From the NCBI RefSeq assembly GCF_044596045.1, contig NZ_CP138995.1, forward strand, positions 2,108,001-2,172,000: 64,000 nt of DNA. Reading direction: 5' to 3'. This DNA comes from Flagellimonas sp947499585. GTDB taxonomy: Bacteria; Bacteroidota; Bacteroidia; Flavobacteriales; Flavobacteriaceae. The translations under genes and the position numbers were made by a program. Of the stretch, positions 34,616-42,917 are shown one piece after another (the stretch's first letter is position 1; each line of letters begins with the position of its first letter). A model generated the notes under the pieces. The model made no database searches and was not told where the DNA came from. It saw only the letters and a program-made list of their open reading frames with translations.

Positions 34616-35308
34616 ATGAGAAAAACAACTAAGTATTTAACAGGCATGGGGGCGTTGGTCCTTACAACAATAGCGTTGGTGGCTGCGGATCATATAGATG
34701 CGCCTTCTTCTAGAGGTACCACCGCCGATATTGCTGATTTTTTTGCGTTTGAGCCAAGTGAAGGTTCGGATAACACCGTTTTTATTGTAGATCTTCAATC
34801 TGATGTCTTACCAGAACTCGCCTATGGTAGTTTTGATGAGGATGTTCTTACGGAAATCAACATTGACTTGGATGGGGATTTGGTGGAAGATAAAGTTATT
34901 CAGACTATCGCTAGAGATGGTAAAATGTATTTCTTTGGACCTGTTGCGCCTTCTGCAACTGGATTAAGTAGTCAGGTTTTAACTGATGCCGCTCTTGGCA
35001 ATGTAGAGATATCTGGATCTACACCTATTGTGGAAACTACATCAGATGGTGTTTCTTTATTTGCGGGGCCTAGACAAGATCCTTTTTTCTTTGACTTCTT
35101 TCAGTTCAATGCGGTAATCTCTCCAGAAGTGGATTCCGCTCCAGGTGGGTTTTTTGCCCCTGAAGAAGCATCAGATGCATTTGATGGAGCCAACACACTT
35201 TCCATTGCCATTGAAATTCCAAACAGTATGCTAGGCATCCCCACTGCAACAAATGCACTGGGACTCAATGTATACAAGACTTGGGTGACAACGAACAAAA
35301 AGCAATAA
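34616..35308 (+). CDS. DUF4331 protein, N-terminal-half type
   Basis: 230 aa with a signal peptide (LTGMGALVLTTIALVAADHI). The mature N-terminus HIDAPSSRGTTADIADFFAFEP is the hallmark start of DUF4331 proteins. It is followed by VFIVDLQSD, LTEINIDLDGDLVEDKVIQT, FAGPRQDPFFFDFFQFNAVIS and NTLSIAIEIPNSMLG. It stops where a full-length DUF4331 protein (usually 450-550 aa) would continue with the GNPLVN-type second half. The acidic loop DLDGDLVED resembles a calcium loop. It is exported to the periplasm or cell surface; its function is unknown. The next gene, 23 nt away, encodes the missing half. Confidence 0.85.
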   Translation: MRKTTKYLTGMGALVLTTIALVAADHIDAPSSRGTTADIADFFAFEPSEGSDNTVFIVDLQSDVLPELAYGSFDEDVLTEINIDLDGDLVEDKVIQTIARDGKMYFFGPVAPSATGLSSQVLTDAALGNVEISGSTPIVETTSDGVSLFAGPRQDPFFFDFFQFNAVISPEVDSAPGGFFAPEEASDAFDGANTLSIAIEIPNSMLGIPTATNALGLNVYKTWVTTNKKQ

Positions 35309-35331
35309 TTAAACATCTTAAATAAAAGAAC

Positions 35332-36078
35332 ATGAGACTTAAACAGATTAAAAATATATTGGCTTCACTATTTATATTGAGTTTGGTGGTGGCCTGTAAT
35401 AATGATGATGATGTAATGACGCCAGATGATATGGCGATGGACGATGACATGATGATGGATGATGATATGATGGGCGGCGATGATATGATGGGTGTGGATT
35501 TTTCTGGAACCTTTGATCAAGTAGATTTTATGGGCAGACCAGGAATCAACACTACTTTGAGTTTTGATTTGGATGGTCAACCAAGTGTGAAAGATGCGCA
35601 TAACGTATCTATCCCATCAGAGATGGTAAGCATCTTTCAAGCAGGTTTTGAAAACAGATTGGAACAGTATCATGATGTGTATGCCAATAAATTAGGCTTG
35701 GACCCGACTGCGGTAAACTATGAAAACAACATTCTTGGGTTGGATATCACCACACTCACTACAGTTTTAGCTGCGGATGTATTGGAGGTAGCTCCAGACT
35801 TACCAACTACGTACTTTAATCCAGGTACTGATTTTGACAATGACGGACGCATTTTGGTTCCAGATGGTGACGAGGTGGCTTTAACGGGAAGAACTCCTAA
35901 TGACGATATTATTGACGTGTCGTTGATATTATTCTTTGGAGGAGCAGAAGGAAACCGTTTCAGTGGACAGGACTTGGATGATGACGGTATGTCAGACCTA
36001 CCTAGATTAACTTCAGATGGAGTAGGCTTAACAGCTGATATTTCTACAACTTTCCCTTATTTAGGAAATCCTGAGTAA
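35332..36078 (+). CDS. DUF4331 protein, C-terminal-half type lipoprotein
   Basis: 248 aa. Lipoprotein signal (LFILSLVVAC), then a striking Asp/Met-rich stretch (residues 24-55: DDDVMTPDDM, DDDMMMDDDMMGGDDMMG), then QVDFMGRPGINTTLSF. This matches the second half of DUF4331 proteins (the GNPLVNE-like position), as does LTGRTPNDDIIDVSLILFF near the end. Acidic D-x-D-x-D-G loops occur at DFDNDGRI and DLDDDGMSD. With the preceding gene it makes up one DUF4331 protein split in two. The Asp/Met-rich linker could bind metal ions or simply be a surface spacer; I cannot decide. Confidence 0.82.
   Translation: MRLKQIKNILASLFILSLVVACNNDDDVMTPDDMAMDDDMMMDDDMMGGDDMMGVDFSGTFDQVDFMGRPGINTTLSFDLDGQPSVKDAHNVSIPSEMVSIFQAGFENRLEQYHDVYANKLGLDPTAVNYENNILGLDITTLTTVLAADVLEVAPDLPTTYFNPGTDFDNDGRILVPDGDEVALTGRTPNDDIIDVSLILFFGGAEGNRFSGQDLDDDGMSDLPRLTSDGVGLTADISTTFPYLGNPE
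35401..35492 (+). repeat. Low-complexity GATGAT/ATGATG tract inside the DUF4331 lipoprotein gene
   Basis: About 90 bp of imperfect GAT/ATG triplets encode the Asp/Met-rich linker after the lipobox. Because the unit is in frame, length changes here would alter the linker without breaking the gene. Confidence 0.6.
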
Positions 36079-36092
36079 TTGCTATGAAAGGG

Positions 36093-36121
36093 AAGGGGAG
36101 AGGACAAAGTCCTCTCCCCTT
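36093..36121 (+). terminator. Strong hairpin between the DUF4331 pair and the TPR lipoprotein gene
   Basis: A 13-bp perfect stem, AAGGGGAGAGGAC / GTCCTCTCCCCTT, with an AAA loop, 14 nt after the DUF4331 stop. It is followed by AATTAAAAC rather than a T run, so it may attenuate or protect the 3' end of the upstream mRNA more than terminate fully. Confidence 0.55.
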
Positions 36122-36155
36122 AATTAAAACAACAACTACAACAAAACATACAAAA

Positions 36156-37430
36156 ATGAAATATGCACTATGGTTTTTAGTGGTAGTTCTTGTGGTTTCT
36201 TGCCAGCAAGAATCAAACTTTAAAACAAACAAAAAAGATTATAACCGTTACTTAGTGGTTGAACCAGTAAAAACGACTTCAAAATATTTTGAACTATGGA
36301 ACTCCAAAATAAAACAGGACAGTTTGCAATTATTGAGTTTCGGTAATGTTGCGAGCGAGTATAATCGTTTTTTTCAAAGCACAGGGGATATACACTATTT
36401 AAAAAAAGCAGAACAAGCACTCACAAAAGCTGTAAACATAGCGGCGATTGGCAAAGCAGGATATAGAAGGGCACTAGCGCGTAACTATATATCACAACAT
36501 AGATTCAAAGAAGCTTTGGAATTGGCCGAATCTGCTCTTGATTTGGGAAGTGGGCTTAAAGAATCCCAAAGTTTATTATTTGATATCCATTTGGAGTTGG
36601 GCAATTATAATGAAGCAGAAAAATACTTGGACAGTATTCAAAACATGTCAGACTTTGGGTACTTAATTCGATTGGCAAAATGGAACGACCATAAAGGAGA
36701 TTTGAATACCACAATCCGTTTAATGGAAAAGGCTGCTAACAAAGCAGAATCCTCAAAGAACAGAAGTTTGTTAATATGGTCATATACCAATTTGGCGGAT
36801 TATTATGGGCATGCAGGGCGTATTGAAGATTCATATCAAAACTATTTAAAAGCTTTGGAACTGGATAATCAAAATGCATATGCAAAAAAAGGAATTGCTT
36901 GGATAGTGTTCTCCCATGAAAGAAATGGAAAAGAGGCCCTTCGCATTCTGGATGCGGTTTTAGAAACCCATAAATCACCTGATTACTATTTGTTGAAAGC
37001 TGAAATAGCCGAGTTTATTGGTGATGAATTGCTTAAAATGAAAGCTTATGATGACTACTACATTTTAGTGCAAAATGAGGCATATGGTGATATGTACAAT
37101 AGCTACAACATAGATTTTTATTTGAACGAATTACAAGCTAACGATAAAGCATTGGAATTGGCCAAAATAGAAGTTGAGAATAGACAAACACCAGAGTCAT
37201 ATGATTTATTGGCCTACAGTTTTTTCAAAAGGGGAGAAAAGGAAAAAGCCTTGGAACTTGTTGAAAACCATATTATTGGTAAAACTTTTGAACCAACAAT
37301 TCTGCAACATGCAGCTGAAATCTACAAGGCCAACGGGACCAAAATTAAGGTTGCAGAATTGAAAGAAGAACTGCTAGGGGCTATTTATGAGTTAGGACCA
37401 AATAAAGAAAGCCAAATTCTTAATTTATAG
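36156..37430 (+). CDS. TPR lipoprotein
   Basis: 424 aa from the Met at 36156, which begins a lipoprotein signal (MKYALWFLVVVLVVSC). An ATG at 36084 would put the hairpin inside the coding region and is unlikely. The mature part has TPR-type helical repeats over most of its length (QALTKAVNIAAIGKAGYRRALARNYISQHRFKEALELAESALDLG; LDSIQNMSDFGYLIRLAKWNDHKGDLNTTIRLMEKAANKA; YLKALELDNQNAYAKKGIAW; EKALELVENHI). It is membrane anchored and periplasmic or surface exposed. It lies between the DUF4331 pair and a TonB receptor (9 nt to the latter) and is probably a scaffold for this uptake locus. Confidence 0.82.
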   Translation: MKYALWFLVVVLVVSCQQESNFKTNKKDYNRYLVVEPVKTTSKYFELWNSKIKQDSLQLLSFGNVASEYNRFFQSTGDIHYLKKAEQALTKAVNIAAIGKAGYRRALARNYISQHRFKEALELAESALDLGSGLKESQSLLFDIHLELGNYNEAEKYLDSIQNMSDFGYLIRLAKWNDHKGDLNTTIRLMEKAANKAESSKNRSLLIWSYTNLADYYGHAGRIEDSYQNYLKALELDNQNAYAKKGIAWIVFSHERNGKEALRILDAVLETHKSPDYYLLKAEIAEFIGDELLKMKAYDDYYILVQNEAYGDMYNSYNIDFYLNELQANDKALELAKIEVENRQTPESYDLLAYSFFKRGEKEKALELVENHIIGKTFEPTILQHAAEIYKANGTKIKVAELKEELLGAIYELGPNKESQILNL

Positions 37431-37439
37431 ACTGTTTGA

Positions 37440-39692
37440 TTGATGAAAGGCAAGAGAATATTTAAAAAACAAGGGTTGTTGATGCAGGTTTTTCTATTAT
37501 GTGTATGGCCTATGTTTTGCCAAACCAGTTTTTCAGGAAAAATCATGGATGATATGGGCAAACCAATTTCAGAGGCATATGTTGTCAATAAAACCAGAAA
37601 AATATTTTGCTACTCAAATGTAAGCGGGAAGTTTAAATTGGAAGACACCAAAATTGGTGACTCCCTTGAAGTTGGTGCCTTAGGATATAAAAAAGAATTA
37701 ATTCTGGTAACCAATAAAACTTTAAACACTGATTTTTTAATTGTTATGAGTGAAGATACATATCAACTTAAGGAAGTTATTGTGCGCCCTACTCTCAACA
37801 TATTAAATGAGGTTGTAGATGTTGATTTGGCAATGACCCCCGTTAAATCATCTCAGGAGATTCTAAGGAAAGTTCCGGGCTTATTTATTGGTCAGCATGC
37901 TGGCGGAGGAAAGGCGGAACAAATGTTCCTCAGGGGCTTTGATTTGGATCACGGCACGGATATCAGCATAAATGTAGATGGAATGCCGGTAAATATGGTC
38001 TCTCACGCTCATGGCCAAGGGTATGCGGATTTACATTTTTTAATACCCGAAAGCATTAAAAGTGTAGATTTTGGGAAAGGCCCATACTACGCTGAAAAGG
38101 GGAATTTTAATACTGCCGGTTACGTAGATTTTGAAACCAAAACTATTTTAAATAAAAACGTTGCAGAGATACAACTGGGTAGTTTTGGATTAAAAAGAGG
38201 CTTAGGGATGTTTAATGTTCTGAATACGAGTAATGACAAAGCATATATTGCTTCTGAGATTATCACTTCTGAAGGGTATTTTGAATCACCACAGGATTTT
38301 GAAAGAATTAATCTCTTTGGTAAATACAACCATTTGTTTTCGAGTAGTAGCAGATTGACAATAGCTGCAAACCATTTTCAAAGTACTTGGAACGCTTCTG
38401 GACAAATTCCTGAAAGAGCTGTGGCTAGTGGATTGATAGGTAGATTTGGCAGCATAGATGATACGGAAGGAGGTACAACTTCGCGTACATCTATCAACCT
38501 TGGTTTTAGTAAGGCTTTTGAAAATGATATTGCTTTAAAGTTGGCTGCATTTACCAGTAACTATCAATTTCAACTATTTTCTAATTTCACATTTTTCCTT
38601 AATGATCCGGTAAATGGTGATCAAATAAAACAAGAAGAAAATCGTTTTGTCTCAGGCCTTAATCTAAATCTTAGTAAGACTATTTATTTAGAGGATAAAT
38701 CGCTTACAGTCACAACTGGAACTGGTCTTCGCAATGACCGTATCAAGGACAATGAGCTTTCACGTACCCTTAACAGAAATACAACTCTTCAAAACATTCA
38801 ATTGGGTAATGTTTCAGAAAGAAATGCTTATGCGTTTTTATCTGGAAAATTTAAATGGAATCGTTGGTTGGTGAATCTCGGACTTAGACTAGATAGGTTT
38901 ACGTTTGAATATTCAGATTTTCTTCAAAATTCACCTACTAATGAAAAAACTGGAGATGTTCTTTTCACTCCCAAATTCAATATGGCTTATACTCCAAATA
39001 ACAGAATTCAATTTTATTTAAAATCTGGAGTAGGGTTCCATAGTAATGATACCAGGACCATTTTACAAAATACAGATCAAAAACTTCCAAAATCTTATGG
39101 AGCGGATATTGGAATTATTTGGAAGCCCATTGAAGGCTTATTGTTTAATGCAGCATTATGGACGCTTCATTCAGACCAGGAGTTTGTTTATGTAGGTGAC
39201 GAGGGGATAGTGGAACCAAATGGGAAATCTGCTCGTTATGGAGTGGATTTGGGATTACGTTCGCAGATAAACGAACATGTTTTTTTATATGCTGATGTTA
39301 CCTATAGCCACGCACGAAGCTTGGAAGCTGAAGAGGGTATGGATTACATTCCTTTAGCACCTGGTTTTACCCTGTCTGGAGGTTTACAGTTGTCAAAAAT
39401 GAAGAACTTTTCAGGAGGACTGACCTATAGATATCTTGGGAATCGTCCTGCCAATGAGGATTTTTCAATTACTGCAAACGGGTATTTTGTAACCGATATG
39501 AGTTTAAATTATGCAGTTAACAATAATATCTCCTTAATCTTTGGTATAGAAAATATGTTCAATGCAAAATGGAAAGAAGCGCAATTTGTAACAAACTCAA
39601 GATTAGCGGGGGAGGAAAGATCTGTAGAGGAAATTCATTTTACTCCAGGAACGCCATTTTCAGTAAGGACAGGGCTTAGGTATGTTTTTTAG
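37440..39692 (+). CDS. TonB-dependent receptor of the DUF4331 locus
   Basis: 750 aa. Signal peptide ending PMFCQ; carboxypeptidase-regulatory-like domain (FSGKIMDDMGKPISEAYVVNKTRKIFCYSNVSGKFKL); plug with SQEILRKVPGLFIGQHAGGGKAEQMFLRGFDLDHGTDISINVDGMPVNMVSHAHGQGYADLHFLIPE; 22-strand barrel ending TPFSVRTGLRYVF. The histidine-rich plug segment (LDHGTD, SHAHGQGYADLHF) defines a receptor subtype found well beyond Bacteroidota and may reflect a metal-containing ligand (inference). It is translated 9 nt after the TPR lipoprotein gene. Together with the two DUF4331 halves this looks like one outer-membrane uptake or sensing unit. Confidence 0.92.
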   Translation: MMKGKRIFKKQGLLMQVFLLCVWPMFCQTSFSGKIMDDMGKPISEAYVVNKTRKIFCYSNVSGKFKLEDTKIGDSLEVGALGYKKELILVTNKTLNTDFLIVMSEDTYQLKEVIVRPTLNILNEVVDVDLAMTPVKSSQEILRKVPGLFIGQHAGGGKAEQMFLRGFDLDHGTDISINVDGMPVNMVSHAHGQGYADLHFLIPESIKSVDFGKGPYYAEKGNFNTAGYVDFETKTILNKNVAEIQLGSFGLKRGLGMFNVLNTSNDKAYIASEIITSEGYFESPQDFERINLFGKYNHLFSSSSRLTIAANHFQSTWNASGQIPERAVASGLIGRFGSIDDTEGGTTSRTSINLGFSKAFENDIALKLAAFTSNYQFQLFSNFTFFLNDPVNGDQIKQEENRFVSGLNLNLSKTIYLEDKSLTVTTGTGLRNDRIKDNELSRTLNRNTTLQNIQLGNVSERNAYAFLSGKFKWNRWLVNLGLRLDRFTFEYSDFLQNSPTNEKTGDVLFTPKFNMAYTPNNRIQFYLKSGVGFHSNDTRTILQNTDQKLPKSYGADIGIIWKPIEGLLFNAALWTLHSDQEFVYVGDEGIVEPNGKSARYGVDLGLRSQINEHVFLYADVTYSHARSLEAEEGMDYIPLAPGFTLSGGLQLSKMKNFSGGLTYRYLGNRPANEDFSITANGYFVTDMSLNYAVNNNISLIFGIENMFNAKWKEAQFVTNSRLAGEERSVEEIHFTPGTPFSVRTGLRYVF

Positions 39693-39767
39693 AGGTAGGG
39701 TAACTTGAGTTTACAATACACATATATATTATAAAGGTTGTTGTTTGGTTGTAGGTTGTTTTTAAAT

Positions 39768-39791
39768 GCGCCATGGTTTTTGCCGTGGCGT
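39768..39791 (+). terminator. Candidate terminator after the TonB receptor
   Basis: Hairpin GCGCCATGG-TTTTTG-CCGTGGCGT with two G-T pairs, 76 nt after the receptor stop and 7 nt before the converging MscS gene's stop. It is followed by GTTTATTC, so the tail is weak. Confidence 0.45.
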
Positions 39792-39797
39792 GTTTAT

Positions 39798-40328
39798 TCA
39801 ACTTTCAATTGTATTCACTTCTTCATCGGACTGAAGAATTTCAATACCCTTTTGGATTACCAAATTGGTTGGAATGGAAATCTTTCTTCCATCATCTGTT
39901 CTCATAAAAAGGTAAAAACCGCTAATGTCCTCCACTTTTCCTGTCCAATCAAAATCTTTGTCCATAACTCTGATCCTGTCTCCCAATCGCAAAGGATGGC
40001 TAAAAAACAAAATAACACTTGCGGTTAAATTTGAGAGTATAGACCATTGTGCAACAAAGCCAATACCCACTATGGCTAGGATAGAGGAAATGAAAACTGA
40101 GAATTCTTGTAGATTGACACCCCAGATTAAAGTAATCACTACTATGGCCAATCCATAAAAAAACAAATTACTGAGATAGAAGATAATTTTTCTATTGTTC
40201 ATGTTTATAGCACTCGTTCTACCAAATCTCCGTATTGCTCTTTTACTTAAAGAATTCAACACCAAAATGACAACCAACAAGATGGCCGTAATTAAGATTT
40301 GAGTTTTGTATAATGTCATATCCTGCAT
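39798..40328 (-). CDS. Small MscS-type mechanosensitive channel
   Basis: 176 aa, shorter than the 286-aa E. coli MscS. Three membrane segments (ILITAILLVVILVLNSL; IIFYLSNLFFYGLAIVVITLIWGV; the pore-lining VFISSILAIVGIGFVAQWSILSNLTASVILFF) are followed by the start of the beta domain (FSHPLRLGDRIRVMDKDFDWTGKVEDISGFYLFMRTDDGRKISIPTNLVIQKGIEIL). The large C-terminal vestibule domain is missing, as in many Bacteroidota mini-MscS proteins. It would release osmolytes on hypo-osmotic shock. It is a single gene with a clear ATG at 40328. Confidence 0.88.
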   Translation of the reverse strand: MQDMTLYKTQILITAILLVVILVLNSLSKRAIRRFGRTSAINMNNRKIIFYLSNLFFYGLAIVVITLIWGVNLQEFSVFISSILAIVGIGFVAQWSILSNLTASVILFFSHPLRLGDRIRVMDKDFDWTGKVEDISGFYLFMRTDDGRKISIPTNLVIQKGIEILQSDEEVNTIES

Positions 40329-40477
40329 AGTGATTTCATAGTTTTAAATATTGCAAATTACCCATTTATATTTTCTTGTCTAAGAGCTTTTAAAATTAAG
40401 GTTTTATCAAAAAAAAACTCAGAAGTACAATTTTTTGAACAATGATAAAGATCATGTTCTCTGAAGGAGCAGTGGAC

Positions 40478-40485
40478 TAGTTTTG
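40478..40485 (+). promoter_or_regulatory. Predicted -7 element of the OmpW gene
   Basis: TAGTTTTG is a perfect match to the Bacteroidota -7 consensus TAnnTTTG, 23 nt before the ATG at 40509. No good TTG -33 box lies at the expected distance, so the call is moderate. Confidence 0.45.
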
Positions 40486-40508
40486 ACCAAATTTAAAAAC
40501 ACAGAACA

Positions 40509-41159
40509 ATGAAAAAAATAGGAATTTCTTTAATGGTAGTACTATTGAGTTCTATGAACTTCGCAATAGCACAGGACCAAGTAGCAAATGACAACGGTAG
40601 TAAATGGCAATTTAGATTAAGAGGAATTGTTGTAACACCTGATGAAAGTGCAGATATCGATGCTATTGGTGGAGATGCATCAATATCCACTGCTTTTGTG
40701 CCAGAACTTGACATTTCTTACTTCTTTAATGAAAATTGGTCAGTAGAATTGATTTTAGCTACCGCAAAGCATGATGTTGAAGCTGTTGGAACCTCAGTAG
40801 GTGATATAGATTTAGGTCACGTATGGTTGCTTCCTCCTACTTTAACAGGACAATATCACTTTACTGGAGGAGATTTAGTGCCATATTTAGGAGCAGGATT
40901 AAACTTAACCCTCTTTTATGGGGTAGATGAAGGTCCAGTAGCTGATGACGTAGATTATGACACTTCCATTGGTTATGCATTGCAAGGTGGTTTTGACTAT
41001 ATGCTCAATGATAAATGGTTTTTAAATGTTGATGTTAAAAAACTGTTCTTGAGTACAGATGCAACTATAAACGCCACTACAGCACTTGGCGCAACAGTAG
41101 GTGCGGATGTTGACATCAACCCTTGGATTATTGGTTTTGGAGTAGGTGTAAAATTATAG
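40509..41159 (+). CDS. ompW: OmpW family outer-membrane beta-barrel protein
   Basis: 216 aa. A signal peptide (ISLMVVLLSSMNFAIAQ) is followed by an eight-strand barrel pattern: KWQFRLRGIVVTPDESADID, ISTAFVPELDISYFFNENWSVELILATAKHDVEA, LGHVWLLPPTLTGQYHFT, LVPYLGAGLNLTLFYGVDE, IGYALQGGFDYMLNDKWFLNVDVKKLFLSTDA, and the terminal DINPWIIGFGVGVKL. The LPPTLTGQYHF and NDKWFLNVDVKK motifs are diagnostic of OmpW, a small hydrophobic-channel protein. It is monocistronic, with a plausible -7 element and a strong terminator. Confidence 0.93.
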   Translation: MKKIGISLMVVLLSSMNFAIAQDQVANDNGSKWQFRLRGIVVTPDESADIDAIGGDASISTAFVPELDISYFFNENWSVELILATAKHDVEAVGTSVGDIDLGHVWLLPPTLTGQYHFTGGDLVPYLGAGLNLTLFYGVDEGPVADDVDYDTSIGYALQGGFDYMLNDKWFLNVDVKKLFLSTDATINATTALGATVGADVDINPWIIGFGVGVKL

Positions 41160-41177
41160 ATTTGGTTTAGTAACAAA

Positions 41178-41205
41178 AAAACGGCTTGGGTAACCAAGCC
41201 GTTTT
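41178..41205. terminator. Bidirectional terminator, OmpW / YCII
   Basis: A perfect 12-bp stem, AAAACGGCTTGG / CCAAGCCGTTTT, with a GTAA loop between two convergent genes. On the plus strand CGTTTTTG follows, and on the minus strand a T run follows (the A run at 41175-41181 reversed), so it can serve both genes. Confidence 0.88.
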
Positions 41206-41220
41206 CGTTTTTGACACTTT

Positions 41221-41577
41221 TTAGTTAATGCCCTCTACATGTTTTATTGGTCTTACTTCCATACGCCAAATGCCTTCTTCAAATCTAGGGTCTTGTTTGG
41301 CAATTGCTATGGCTTCATCCAAATTTTCAGCCAATAAATGGTAGTACCCAGAAATAATTTCTTTGGTTTCATTGTATGGGCCATCAACAATTTGACCATT
41401 CTTATACGATAGCATCGTGCCCTCCATTTCCAAAGGTTGCGCAGATTTCATTCGGCCTTCTTCAGTAAGTTTTTTTAAATACCCTCCAATTTTTTCAATA
41501 TGCTGTTGCATTTGTTCTGGTGATAGACTGGCTTTAGGCTCTTCCTCACTTCTGATGAGTAATAGAAATTCTCTCAT
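41221..41577 (-). CDS. YCII/DGPF-domain protein linked to an ECF42-type sigma factor
   Basis: 118 aa, a single YCII-related (DGPF) domain: MREFLLLIRSEEEPKASLSPEQMQQHIEKIGGYLKKL, NGQIVDGPYNETKEIISGYYHLLAENLDEAIAIAKQDPRF, IEVRPI-like end. The DGPY/F motif names the family. Such genes sit next to ECF42 sigma factors in many phyla, and here the sigma gene starts 29 nt upstream on the same strand. The biochemical role is unknown; in studied cases DGPF proteins are targets or partners of the sigma factor. Confidence 0.9.
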   Translation of the reverse strand: MREFLLLIRSEEEPKASLSPEQMQQHIEKIGGYLKKLTEEGRMKSAQPLEMEGTMLSYKNGQIVDGPYNETKEIISGYYHLLAENLDEAIAIAKQDPRFEEGIWRMEVRPIKHVEGIN

Positions 41578-41606
41578 AATACGTTGTTTTAAATTAAGAT
41601 TTGCCC

Positions 41607-42881
41607 CTAAGACAATTGAGATGGAGGAATAAGGACAAGCTTTTTGATTTTTTTTTGTAAAAGTTCCTTATCCCTGTCATTACTGGCCAAATTCAATGCT
41701 TGTTTATAACACTGTTGTGCTTTTTTCAACTGGGAACATTTTTTATATAACTCAGCCAAAGTGAAATGATAGAGATAATAATTGGCGATGTCTGATCTTG
41801 CTTCCAATTGGAGCAATTCTTCAATAGCTTTCTTATTTCCTTCAACCTCAGAAAAAGCAACAATACGGTTTAAATGTACAATGGGAGAATCTTCCAAAAG
41901 TAACAATTGGTCATAAAGAGATAATATTTCTGTCCAATTGGTTTTTTCATAAGACATTGAAATGCAGTGATTTGCCGATATAGTGGCTAAAATACTGTAT
42001 TTGCTTATGGTATTACCTTGGGTAATTCTATCCAAGTATTGGGTTCCTGACTGGATAAGTTGAGAATCCCACTTTGATCTATCTTGCTCTTTTAAATCGA
42101 TGATTTCACCTTCTAAAGAAACGCGGGAATTAAACCTGGATATATTAAAATACATTAATGCCAAAAGCGCGTAGCAATCTGTTTTGTTTTTAATATTGAT
42201 GCTTTCTGTCAATAGTTTTACCAGACGGATGGACTCTAAACAGAGGTCAAAACGAATAACATTGTTTTTATGGGAAGGAAAGTAGCCTTCGGTAAAAATT
42301 AAGTAGATGGTCTTTAGCACCGAGTCTAAACGTTCTTCGATGACATTTTTTGACTTAAGGTCAATGACGACATTACGCATTTGTTTTCTTCCGCGCACCA
42401 GCCGTTTGTTTATTGTTTGCTCGTTAGAAAAGAAAGCATTGGCTATTTCAGCAATACTAAAACCTGATAAAATCTTTAAAATGAGTGCAATTTGGGAGTT
42501 TTCTGCTATTGAAGGATGACAACAGGAAAACATCATTTTTAGTTGACTATCTTCTATTATCTCTTCAGAAAAAGAAAATGTTTCGTCTAACCGTGGCCTT
42601 TGAATAGTATTGGTGTACTCACGTTGGTATTTTTTACGTTTAAGAATATTTAAAGTAATGTTCTTTGCGGTAGTGTATAGCCAAGCTTTGGGGTTTTCAG
42701 GAATGCCGCGCATTTCCCAATGTTCTGTTGCTTTTAGCAAGGCCTCTTGCACAATGTCTTCAGCTGTTTCAATATTTTCTGTCCCTAAATAACCAGTAAT
42801 GACCGCAACAAGTTTTCCATACTCATTTCTAAAAAAATGGGTGGTCAACTCCTGGCTCTGGGTTAAATTAGAATTGCTCAT
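41607..42881 (-). CDS. ECF42-type sigma factor with C-terminal helical extension
   Basis: 424 aa. The N-terminal 170 residues hold sigma-70 region 2 (LVAVITGYLGTENIETAEDIVQEALLKATEHW, NPKAWLYTTAKNITLNILKR) and region 4 (QIALILKILSGFSIAEIANAFFSNEQTINKRLVRGRKQ). The following 250 residues form the SnoaL-free, TPR-like extension characteristic of group ECF42 (DUF6596): YLIFTEGYFPS, IRLVKLLTESINIKNKTDCYALLALMYFNISRFNSR, YLYHFTLAELYKKCSQLKKAQQCYKQAL. ECF42 factors lack an anti-sigma factor and pair with DGPF/YCII proteins, as here. The extension is known in the family to be needed for activity. Gene order sigma then YCII on the minus strand suggests co-transcription. Confidence 0.92.
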   Translation of the reverse strand: MSNSNLTQSQELTTHFFRNEYGKLVAVITGYLGTENIETAEDIVQEALLKATEHWEMRGIPENPKAWLYTTAKNITLNILKRKKYQREYTNTIQRPRLDETFSFSEEIIEDSQLKMMFSCCHPSIAENSQIALILKILSGFSIAEIANAFFSNEQTINKRLVRGRKQMRNVVIDLKSKNVIEERLDSVLKTIYLIFTEGYFPSHKNNVIRFDLCLESIRLVKLLTESINIKNKTDCYALLALMYFNISRFNSRVSLEGEIIDLKEQDRSKWDSQLIQSGTQYLDRITQGNTISKYSILATISANHCISMSYEKTNWTEILSLYDQLLLLEDSPIVHLNRIVAFSEVEGNKKAIEELLQLEARSDIANYYLYHFTLAELYKKCSQLKKAQQCYKQALNLASNDRDKELLQKKIKKLVLIPPSQLS

Positions 42882-42917
42882 TTTAAATTAGCATTAAAGA
42901 CATATTCTTTGGCTAAT

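Noticed and set aside
35332..36078. Reading the two DUF4331 halves as one gene broken by a frameshift
   Set aside because: The second half has its own lipoprotein signal and start codon after a 23-nt gap, so it is a separate functional gene rather than a broken one.
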